DNA from: an uncultured Acinetobacter sp.
GTDB lineage: Bacteria; Pseudomonadota; Gammaproteobacteria; Pseudomonadales; Moraxellaceae
Length of the DNA: 5,740 nt
Reading direction: 5' to 3'
Assembly (NCBI GenBank): GCA_900766635.1
Contig: CAAFWA010000319.1
Location: forward strand, 1 to 5,740
The translations under genes were made by a program, and so were the position numbers. Below are positions 1-5,566 of the stretch, piece after piece. The notes under the pieces were generated by a model. It did not search any database and was not told the origin of the DNA. It worked only from the letters and a program-made list of their open reading frames with translations. Positions within the stretch are counted from its first letter, which is position 1. Each line of letters starts with the position of its first letter.

Positions 1-440
1 CTACTGAGTTGACGACCACTACTGAGTAAAAATACCGCCACGGCGCCAAGTAATACACCAAACCAAGCCAAAGTGCTTAAAGGCTCACTTAAAAAAATCA
101 CCGCAATAACTGCAGCTAAAATAGCTTCACTTTTGGCTAAGCCTACCCCAATGGCATAATTTTTTTGTTTAAATAACTGTACCATCAGCGCTGTCGCGGC
201 AATTTGGGTTAAGCCCGCAATCATAATATAAATCCAAAATTGCGTACTAAACTTTACCGTTTGCGCAACAGGATGTGCCTGATACATCCACATTAAGTAG
301 CCTGATGCAAGAGGAACTGCAAATAAGAAGCGTGCTAGGGTTACTCCATACACATCTACTGTGGTGCTGAGTTGCTTTTGAAAGGCGTTACGCCAAGCCT
401 GCATAAATGCTGCGAGCAGCGTAAATAAAATCCACGTCAC
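1..440 (-). CDS. EamA/DMT-family inner-membrane transporter, N-terminal part (runs off the left edge)
   Basis: This is an open frame on the minus strand that is still open at base 1, giving about 146 residues, roughly the first half of a typical 280-300 residue DMT transporter. The translation begins (M)TWILFTLLAAFMQAWRNAF and alternates hydrophobic helices with short polar loops; I see about five membrane segments. Residues leading to the window edge read LAKSEAILAAVIAVIFLSEP and then LAWFGVLLGAVAVFLLS, which is the usual end of the first EamA repeat. I place the start at the GTG at 440-438, with only a weak GAGA-like ribosome site about 7 bases upstream. A second in-frame GTG lies at 461-459, the frame is closed by a TAA further upstream, and the first ATG would cut into the first helix. 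Members export amino acids, metabolites or drugs; the substrate here cannot be told. A terminator separates it from gabD, so it is probably not part of the GABA operon. Confidence 0.82.
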   Translation of the reverse strand, partial: MTWILFTLLAAFMQAWRNAFQKQLSTTVDVYGVTLARFLFAVPLASGYLMWMYQAHPVAQTVKFSTQFWIYIMIAGLTQIAATALMVQLFKQKNYAIGVGLAKSEAILAAVIAVIFLSEPLSTLAWFGVLLGAVAVFLLSSGRQLS

Positions 441-457
441 CGTTTGATCTCGTTGTA

Positions 458-520
458 TCACTTGTCGGTAATGTACGCCTTAAGCTGCTGTTTGAGTAAT
501 GAAAAATTCTTATATTTCAT
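458..520 (-). other. Possible 20-residue leader ORF upstream of the transporter
   Basis: On the minus strand an ATG at 520-518 opens a 20-codon frame beginning MKYKNFSLLKQQ, ending at a TGA at 460-458. The stop overlaps the alternative GTG start (461-459) of the transporter as GTGA, an arrangement typical of translational coupling. There is no convincing ribosome site before the ATG (a GGA lies about 13 bases upstream), and a 20-codon frame is easily found by chance in AT-rich DNA. I recognise no known leader peptide in it. Confidence 0.15.
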
Positions 521-588
521 TTTACTGATTTTCCGATCACTTCAAAGAAATGATTTAAGATCATTGTGGTTTAAAAGCATGAATAAAA

Positions 589-613
589 AAAAGACGCTCT
601 AGGAGCGTCTTTT
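589..613 (-). terminator. Intrinsic terminator after gabD
   Basis: An 11-bp perfect inverted repeat has arms at 589-599 and 603-613, with core AAGACGCTC/GAGCGTCTT and a 3-base loop. Read on the minus strand, the stem is followed by an unbroken run of T, matching the A-run at 584-592 on the plus strand. It begins about 15 bases beyond the gabD stop codon. On the plus strand the T-run is short (CTTTTGTG), so it works mainly for minus-strand transcripts. It closes the gabP/gabD transcript and insulates the downstream transporter gene. Confidence 0.9.
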
Positions 614-627
614 GTGAAAAGGCAAAT

Positions 628-2064
628 TTAGCGTGCAGCGACAGTCACTAAACGTGTATCTAAATAGGCATTGATCGCTTCGCTGCCGCCTTCTGTGCCA
701 TAGCCTGAATCTTTTAAACCACCAAACGGTAGTTCAGCTAACCCCAAGCCCACATGGTTAATGGTCAACATGCCGCTTTCAATATCACGACCTAAATCTA
801 AGCAAATCTTATTACTGCGACTATAGGCATAGGCGGCTAAACCAAAACTTAAACGATTGGCTTCTTGAACGGCCTCAGCATAGGTATCAAACGGACGACA
901 TAACACCAATGGGCCAAAAGGCTCTTTATGCATACAGTCTGCTTCAAGTGGCACGTCTTTAAGTACGGTTGGTTGCATGAAGTAACCTACACCCTCAAGC
1001 GGATGACCACCACACACCAATTTTGCCCCGTGTTCTTGTGCATTTTGAATTAATTTTTGGATATTCATGTAGCCACGTTGATGGATCATCGGGCCAACAT
1101 CAACACCGTCGTCTAAACCATTACCCACTTTGAGTGCTTCAACCTGCTGTTTGATTTTCTCAACCACCTCATCATAAACCTCACGCTCAATTAAAAAACG
1201 TGTCGGTGCAATGCATACCTGACCTGCATTACGGAATTTAGAGGCCAACATTTCTTTGACTGCAACATCTAAATCCGCATCTTTGAAAATCAGGACAGGT
1301 GCATGTCCACCCAATTCCATGGTGGCTTTTTTCATATGTTGCCCTGCTAAAGCAGCAAGCTGTTTACCTACAGGCGTTGAGCCTGTAAAGGAAATTTTAC
1401 GCACCACAGGATGCGGAATTAAATACGATGAAATCTCCGCAGGTTCACCATAGACTAAATTGATCACACCCGCAGGTACACCAGCATCATGGAACGCTTG
1501 AATCAACTGTGCAGGTGACGCTGGCGTCTCTTCTGGCCCTTTAATAATGATTGAACAGCCTGCTGCTAAAGCAGCCGACATTTTACGAACCACTTGGTTA
1601 ATTGGAAAATTCCACGGGGTAAATGCGGCTACTACCCCAACAGGTGTTTTAATCGTATAACTATGTACGTCATGTTGACGTGCTGGAATCACCTGCCCAT
1701 AACTGCGAATGGCTTCGCCGGCAAACCACTCAATCACATCCACGGCATTTAAGATTTCAATTTTAGATTGTTTAATCGGTTTACCTTGTTCTAAGGTCAT
1801 GATATGCCCAATATCGCCTGCACGCTCACGCAACAAGCTTGCGGCTTTTTTCATAATTTTGGTGCGTTCTGCAGGTGCAGTGGCTTTCCAAACTTCAAAA
1901 CCTTTTTGAGCGGCCTCAAGGGCTAAATCTAAATCGGCGATTCGCGCCTGCGCCACACGCCCAATTTCTTGTTCTGTTGCGGGGTTGATTACTGCGATAG
2001 TTTCACCTTGTTGGGCATCTTGCCACTGACCATGAATATAAAGTTGGGTATTTGGGTATATCAT
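628..2064 (-). CDS. gabD: Succinate-semialdehyde dehydrogenase-type aldehyde dehydrogenase (probably NAD-dependent)
   Basis: This 478-residue protein is a complete cytoplasmic aldehyde dehydrogenase of normal family length. Visible motifs are TPWNFP with the oxyanion Asn152, the cofactor lysine Lys175 in IIIKGPEETP, the nucleotide-fold turn FTGST (226-230), the general base Glu250 in MELGG, the catalytic nucleophile Cys284 in NAGQVC, and EPFGP (381-385). Arg160 (8 residues after Asn152) and Arg278 (6 before Cys284) fall where human SSADH has its two carboxylate-binding arginines, Arg213 and Arg334. This supports a semialdehyde with a terminal carboxylate. Glu178, where E. coli GabD has the NADP-phosphate-binding serine, suggests NAD. 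In context it would oxidise the succinate semialdehyde made by GabT to succinate. The ATG at 2064 has AGGA nine bases upstream. It lies 157 bases downstream of gabP. A glutarate semialdehyde dehydrogenase (DavD-like) is the main alternative; the symbol rests partly on neighbours. Confidence 0.9.
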   Translation of the reverse strand: MIYPNTQLYIHGQWQDAQQGETIAVINPATEQEIGRVAQARIADLDLALEAAQKGFEVWKATAPAERTKIMKKAASLLRERAGDIGHIMTLEQGKPIKQSKIEILNAVDVIEWFAGEAIRSYGQVIPARQHDVHSYTIKTPVGVVAAFTPWNFPINQVVRKMSAALAAGCSIIIKGPEETPASPAQLIQAFHDAGVPAGVINLVYGEPAEISSYLIPHPVVRKISFTGSTPVGKQLAALAGQHMKKATMELGGHAPVLIFKDADLDVAVKEMLASKFRNAGQVCIAPTRFLIEREVYDEVVEKIKQQVEALKVGNGLDDGVDVGPMIHQRGYMNIQKLIQNAQEHGAKLVCGGHPLEGVGYFMQPTVLKDVPLEADCMHKEPFGPLVLCRPFDTYAEAVQEANRLSFGLAAYAYSRSNKICLDLGRDIESGMLTINHVGLGLAELPFGGLKDSGYGTEGGSEAINAYLDTRLVTVAAR

Positions 2065-2104
2065 GAGTTTTTATCCTATACTCTTTTTTAGTCCTTGATG
2101 ATCG

Positions 2105-2144
2105 TAGTGTAATTTCGCCGTTAATAGTGACCTTACTTACACTA
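2105..2144. repeat. 8-bp inverted repeat in the gabD leader
   Basis: TAGTGTAA (2105-2112) and its exact reverse complement TTACACTA (2137-2144) are separated by 24 bases. They lie between the gabP stop and the gabD start. An incomplete third copy, TAGTG, sits at 2125-2129. There is no T-run beside it, so it is not an intrinsic terminator. It could be an operator or a long-loop RNA stem; chance is also possible in this AT-rich gap. Confidence 0.3.
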
Positions 2145-2166
2145 GATGTTGTTTTTTTCATCTGTT

Positions 2167-2195
2167 GTTATAACTGAAAATCAATTGGATCACAC
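2167..2195 (-). promoter_or_regulatory. Candidate promoter for gabD in the gabP-gabD gap
   Basis: On the minus strand GTGTGA (2195-2190; 3 of 6 to TTGACA) and TATAAC (2172-2167; 5 of 6 to TATAAT) are separated by 17 bp, with about 95 bases of leader before gabD. The -35 is weak. I see no GabR-type TGGTAC half-site here and no terminator after gabP, so gabD may simply be read through from gabP, with this as an internal promoter. Confidence 0.25.
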
Positions 2196-2220
2196 CGTAT
2201 TTTTTTGTTTATATTGAGTG

Positions 2221-3651
2221 TTAACCTCGGCGTAAGGGTCTAAAACGTGGACGCATTGCAGCCGCTTTGGCTTTTTGTTTGTATTGCAAGATCAATCCCA
2301 TGGTCATTAAAATTAAAGCTGCGATTCCTGTCGACACCACCAAGACCTGATACTCTTCAATAAACATCATGGCAATTAAACAGACACTAATAAACGCAAT
2401 CACCACATAGGTTAAGCCTGGGAAAAGCCACATTTTTAATTCAGGTTCTATCCCTTGTTGTTGCATTTGACGGCGTAAGCGTAATTGTGAAATGGCAATT
2501 ACAAGATAAACCAATAATGCAATCATGCCCGTGGTATTCATTAATACATCTAAAATTTCTTTTGGGCCTAAGGCTTCAAAGAAGTTTAAAATCGCAAGTG
2601 CGACGGCAATACTACATGATGCAATCACCGCATAAATAGGTGTTCCGTTGGTACGTGTTTGTTTAAATAGGCTTGGGGCATCGCCACGTTGTGATAATGA
2701 ATACAACATTCGTGAAGCCGTATAATGCCCAGAAACAAAACAACTACTCACTGAGGTTAACACCACAAAATTCATAATCCATTGCACAGCAGGAATACCA
2801 AGTAATTCTAACGTACGGCGATAACTGCCATAACCTGCTTGACCAAGTAAAGGATCATTCCATGGTACTAAACACACAATCAAAAAGATTGAACCTACAT
2901 AAAACAAACAAATACGCCAGACTACAGATTTAATAGCACGGCGCGTTTCTTTGACCGGATTTTTTGATTCTGATGCTGCAATGGTGACAATTTCAGCGCC
3001 TAAAAATGAGAACATGACCCCCAATAAGGCAATTAACACAGGTCCTAGGCCATTGGGCATAAAACCGCCATGTGCTGTTAAATTCGAAAAGCCTGAAATA
3101 GCTGCACCACCTTGCCAAATATTAAAGACGGCTGCTACACCCACGACAATAAATGCTGAAATAGCCACCACTTTGATTAATGCAAACCAAAATTCAATTT
3201 CGCCATATTTGCGTACTTGCATAAAGTTAATACTACACAGCAACAGTGTCATGATGAGGGTAAACATATTGACACTGAGCATTGGAAACCATTCATGCAA
3301 AATGAGCCCGGCAATGTATGCTTCCCAAGCCATTAACAGGGCCCAAAACCACCAATATAACCAACCAATGGTAAAGCCTGCCCAACGTCCAATGGCACGC
3401 TCAGCATAGGTTGAAAATGAGCCTGTACTCGGCGAAGAGGCAGCCATTTCACCTAACATACGCATAATAAACACCACCAAAGCGCCCCCTGCGAGATACG
3501 CTAAAATGGCAGCTGGCCCTGCTTTGGCAATAATACCGCCTGAACCGACAAAGAGTGCGGCTCCGATGACACCAGCAATTGACATCATAGTCAGATGCCG
3601 TGTTTTTAAGGCCTGACTTAGGCCTTGCGTGTTGTTTGTTTGCATCGTCAT
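2221..3651 (-). CDS. gabP: GABA permease, amino-acid/polyamine/organocation family
   Basis: This is an inner-membrane secondary transporter of the amino-acid transporter family in the APC superfamily, of normal length (476 residues from this start) with about twelve hydrophobic segments. The N-terminus carries the family signature LKTRHLTMMSIAGVIGAALFVGSG, then MRMLGEMA and TGSFSTYAERAIGRWAGFTIGWLYWWFWALL. Further on are FSFLGAEIVTIAASES, then YTASRMLYSLSQRGDAP in the helix 8/9 region called the consensus amphipathic region, and IALLVYLVIAISQLRLR. These blocks match E. coli GabP closely as I remember it, better than other amino-acid permeases, so uptake of GABA with protons is the likely role. 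I chose the second ATG (3651) because AAGGA at 3662-3658 sits six bases before it; the ATG at 3657 directly abuts that site, and a third ATG lies at 3645. The C-terminus is basic (RPRFRPLRRG). A candidate GabR operator lies about 150 bases upstream; gabD follows after 156 bases on the same strand. Confidence 0.92.
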   Translation of the reverse strand: MTMQTNNTQGLSQALKTRHLTMMSIAGVIGAALFVGSGGIIAKAGPAAILAYLAGGALVVFIMRMLGEMAASSPSTGSFSTYAERAIGRWAGFTIGWLYWWFWALLMAWEAYIAGLILHEWFPMLSVNMFTLIMTLLLCSINFMQVRKYGEIEFWFALIKVVAISAFIVVGVAAVFNIWQGGAAISGFSNLTAHGGFMPNGLGPVLIALLGVMFSFLGAEIVTIAASESKNPVKETRRAIKSVVWRICLFYVGSIFLIVCLVPWNDPLLGQAGYGSYRRTLELLGIPAVQWIMNFVVLTSVSSCFVSGHYTASRMLYSLSQRGDAPSLFKQTRTNGTPIYAVIASCSIAVALAILNFFEALGPKEILDVLMNTTGMIALLVYLVIAISQLRLRRQMQQQGIEPELKMWLFPGLTYVVIAFISVCLIAMMFIEEYQVLVVSTGIAALILMTMGLILQYKQKAKAAAMRPRFRPLRRG

Positions 3652-3657
3652 GGTCAT

Positions 3658-3662
3658 TCCTT
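3658..3662 (-). promoter_or_regulatory. Ribosome binding site that decides the gabP start
   Basis: AAGGA on the minus strand directly touches the ATG at 3657-3655 and is six bases from the ATG at 3651-3649. Since a ribosome needs about 5-9 bases of spacing, the second ATG is the better start. The codons in between read ATG ACC ATG ACG ATG, so three close candidate starts exist. Confidence 0.6.
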
Positions 3663-3740
3663 TTCTTTTGATCTACAGGCTCGATCAATGAACCTCAGAT
3701 TTTTTATTGTTATGTTGAGGCCAGATGCATGCCCCAATAT

Positions 3741-3757
3741 GCGAACGATGTGTTCGC
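3741..3757. repeat. Hairpin-forming inverted repeat in the gabP leader
   Basis: GCGAAC (3741-3746) and GTTCGC (3752-3757) form a perfect 6-bp stem with a 5-base loop. A second pairing, CCCAA (3733-3737) with TTGGG (3769-3773), would enclose it, and GCCAC (3758-3762) could alternatively pair with GTGGC (3778-3782). No T-run follows on either strand, so it is not a standard terminator for gabR. It lies between the candidate operator and the gabP ribosome site and would be in the gabP 5' leader or in gabR-gabP read-through RNA. Confidence 0.45.
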
Positions 3758-3800
3758 GCCACGTCTACTTGGGCAATGTGGCTTGTTTTTTAAACAACAA

Positions 3801-3836
3801 CGAGTACCATTTTATTGGCTTTTATAGGTACCAATA
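3801..3836 (-). promoter_or_regulatory. Candidate GabR operator upstream of gabP
   Basis: Read on the minus strand this element has ATTGGTACC at its start and ATGGTACTCG at its end, with the two TGGTAC cores (3833-3828 and 3809-3804) exactly 24 bp apart in the same orientation. It begins 4 bases after the gabR stop codon. The same architecture and the same final TGGTACTCG occur between gabR and gabT (5471-5506). MocR-family regulators such as B. subtilis GabR bind paired direct repeats containing ATACCA (TGGTAT on the other strand), close to the core seen here. The promoter itself is not clear; a TATAAA at 3826-3821 lies inside the element but lacks a good -35. Confidence 0.6.
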
Positions 3837-3840
3837 CAGC

Positions 3841-5346
3841 TCAAGCGAAATCGATCGCCATGCCATAGTCAATTAAACACGCTCTTAATTTTAACAAAGC
3901 AGGCAGCATATCTCGTTCTGCTACACTGGCAAAACCTAACAATAAGCCACGCTCAGGGCTCTGATGCTCATGACTATAATATAAAGATAAAGCTTTGACT
4001 TTGACGTCCTGTTGATAGGCTGCTTCAGCCACTGCTTGGTCATCCACTGAATGAGGGAGACGTAACACCAAATGTAAGCCTGCATCTAAACTCAAAGGAT
4101 GGATCATCTCTTGACCTAAGTAGCGTTCAATCAAAGAAATTAAATATTCACGACGTTTACCATACAGGACTCGCATACGACGAATATGGGCCACATAATG
4201 TCCAGCATCAATAAACTTGGCTAACGCACGTTGGGTCAGCTGATGCCCTGAACGGTGTAACTCATCCAAAATGAGTTTTAAAGCAGCTGCCAACTGTTTA
4301 GGCACCACCATGTAACTTACACGCAAGCCAGGATAAATGGTCTTACTAAAAGTACCCAAGTAGATCACAGGCGTATCTTGTTCTAGACCTTGTAAAGATG
4401 GAAAAGGTTGACCTGTAAAGCGAAATTCACTGTCATAATCATCTTCAACAATAAAGGCATGTCGTCGGCGTGCTAAATCTAACAATTCACGGCGCCGTTT
4501 CAGGCTTAAATGCGCACCCAATGGATATTGATGAGATGGCGTGACAAAAATTAATTTTGGCGTGGGTGCATTTAGATTTGCTTTTAAGCCTTGCTCATCC
4601 ACAGGATGACCATGAACCACTAAACCATTCATCTTTAAGATGTTTCGAATGACCCAATAGCCAGGGTCTTCCATCCAAACGTGGTCTCCGACATCACACA
4701 ATGCCCGAGAAATAAGATCAATCGATTGATGTGTACCCTCAGTAATGATGATTTGATTTGGATCACAGCGTACCGAACGTGAGATTCTTAAATATTCACA
4801 TAAGCGCTGCTTTAATTCTTCGTTACCACCTGAATGACTATAGATCAAACTTGAGGTATCAGGGTTCTGCCCAATTCGACTGTGAATCTTATTAAATAAG
4901 GTATGAGGAAACTCGGTGACATCTGGCAGACCTGGTACAAATGCACCCCACTGAATGGGCCGTACGTTAACATGTTGAATAAAATCGTAACCACGACTTG
5001 ATAAGGCTGTCTCGATGTCTGCTAAAGGTTTGTCTTTGACCCATTCAGTGGGTTTTACATTTAAATAATCATCGGGTAATTGCTCTGTCACCCAAGTGCC
5101 ACGTCCAGTAAAGCCTTGGATATAGCCTTGCGCTTCTAGGAGCTGATAAGCATTGAGCACTGTATTACGTGACATTTTGAGTTCACGTGCCAAATCGCGC
5201 GAAGCAGGCAGTTTACTGCCTAAGGCAATCACCCCTGTTACCATCGCATCGACTAAACAATAAAATAAGCGTTGGTATAGGGCTCCTTGCTGTTGTTCAG
5301 GTAATCGTTGTTGCAAATAGTCGGCTAATAAAGTGTGCTTTAACAT
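3841..5346 (-). CDS. gabR: MocR/GabR-family transcriptional regulator (GntR winged helix fused to aminotransferase fold)
   Basis: This 501-residue fusion is complete and of usual MocR length. Residues about 10-86 form a GntR-type winged helix, with LPASRDLARELKMSRNTVLNAYQLLEAQGYI and the wing GRGTWV. A linker of about 40 residues leads to a class I aminotransferase-like domain. That domain shows SGGNEELKQRLCEYL, ITEGTHQSIDL, EDPGYW (226-231), EDDYDSEFR (301-309; Asp302 and Tyr304 of the PLP site) and GTFSKTIYPGLR, with the PLP lysine at Lys335 and Arg342 beyond it. These match Asp279, Tyr281, Lys312 and Arg319 of B. subtilis GabR by constant spacing. Such proteins bind PLP and respond to GABA rather than catalysing turnover. 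The start at 5346 has AAGGA five bases upstream. It is divergent from gabT (220 bases) and upstream of gabP (183 bases to 3657), so it likely regulates both and itself. Effector identity is inferred from context. Confidence 0.9.
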   Translation of the reverse strand: MLKHTLLADYLQQRLPEQQQGALYQRLFYCLVDAMVTGVIALGSKLPASRDLARELKMSRNTVLNAYQLLEAQGYIQGFTGRGTWVTEQLPDDYLNVKPTEWVKDKPLADIETALSSRGYDFIQHVNVRPIQWGAFVPGLPDVTEFPHTLFNKIHSRIGQNPDTSSLIYSHSGGNEELKQRLCEYLRISRSVRCDPNQIIITEGTHQSIDLISRALCDVGDHVWMEDPGYWVIRNILKMNGLVVHGHPVDEQGLKANLNAPTPKLIFVTPSHQYPLGAHLSLKRRRELLDLARRRHAFIVEDDYDSEFRFTGQPFPSLQGLEQDTPVIYLGTFSKTIYPGLRVSYMVVPKQLAAALKLILDELHRSGHQLTQRALAKFIDAGHYVAHIRRMRVLYGKRREYLISLIERYLGQEMIHPLSLDAGLHLVLRLPHSVDDQAVAEAAYQQDVKVKALSLYYSHEHQSPERGLLLGFASVAERDMLPALLKLRACLIDYGMAIDFA

Positions 5347-5409
5347 CTTATTCCTTGTGTTGTCATGAACTATTTTTATTATGAGAAAAGTGGGGATCTC
5401 TAGCGAGCT

Positions 5410-5439
5410 ATCCTATAAACAGACTCGCATCATAGGCAA
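5410..5439 (-). promoter_or_regulatory. Candidate gabR promoter
   Basis: On the minus strand TTGCCT (5439-5434, 4 of 6) is followed after 18 bp by TAGGAT (5415-5410, 4 of 6); an overlapping TATAGG (5417-5412) gives a 16-bp spacer. Transcription would start near 5403, leaving a leader of about 57 bases. The candidate GabR operator at 5471-5506 lies upstream of this -35, a position that would allow autoregulation. Confidence 0.4.
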
Positions 5440-5470
5440 GGCGACATCAAGCCATTTTTTCTGCTGAAGA

Positions 5471-5506
5471 AATTGGCTCCTGATTTAATCTTAAAATTGG
5501 TACTCG
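5471..5506 (+). promoter_or_regulatory. Candidate GabR operator in the gabR-gabT divergent region
   Basis: AATTGGCTCC (5471-5480) and AATTGGTACTCG (5495-5506) are direct repeats with a 24-bp period. By eye, 22 of 36 positions match the element upstream of gabP on the other strand, including all of TGGTACTCG. The downstream half-site touches the candidate gabT -35, the position expected for a MocR activator contacting RNA polymerase, as in B. subtilis gabT control. Confidence 0.65.
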
Positions 5507-5534
5507 TGACAAGCGATCGATTGCTTCAGATTAG
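5506..5534 (+). promoter_or_regulatory. Candidate gabT promoter
   Basis: GTGACA (5506-5511, 5 of 6 to TTGACA) is followed after 17 bp by GATTAG (5529-5534, 3 of 6 to TATAAT). The poor -10 fits an activator-dependent promoter, and the -35 shares its first base with the end of the candidate operator. The start would be near 5541, giving a leader of about 26 bases with AGGA at 5554-5557. Confidence 0.45.
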
Positions 5535-5540
5535 CTTCAG
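5523..5540 (+). repeat. 11-bp-period direct repeat over the gabT -10 region
   Basis: GCTTCAG occurs at 5523-5529 and again at 5534-5540, one helical turn apart, and both copies continue into a GAT-like end. The repeat overlaps the candidate -10 and start point. An inverted copy of the core, CTGAAG, lies at 5464-5469 just before the operator. A second regulator or chance could explain it. Confidence 0.3.
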
Positions 5541-5566
5541 GATGATTTTCTCTAGGACAATAAAAA

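Noticed and set aside
521..588. TTGAAG with a weak AAATGA 17 bp downstream as the transporter promoter
   Set aside because: The -10 match is too poor to support; the promoter of this gene is not identified.
2183..2191. AATTGG before gabD as a third GabR half-site
   Set aside because: It lacks the TACT extension and has no partner at 24 bp on either side.
2176..2196. TGTGA in the gabP-gabD gap as a CRP-type site
   Set aside because: Only one half-site is present; the expected TCACA partner six bases away is missing.
2951..3409. A 152-codon open frame on the plus strand inside gabP
   Set aside because: It is antisense to a well-matched permease, and its translation is low-complexity with no recognisable domain or ribosome site. 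It is a shadow of the gabP codons.
3741..3782. Hairpin after gabR as an intrinsic terminator
   Set aside because: No run of T follows the stem on the minus strand.
3449..3876. Open frames of 79 and 83 codons around the gabP start on both strands
   Set aside because: They overlap gabP or gabR coding sequence and the non-coding gap, and resemble no protein family.
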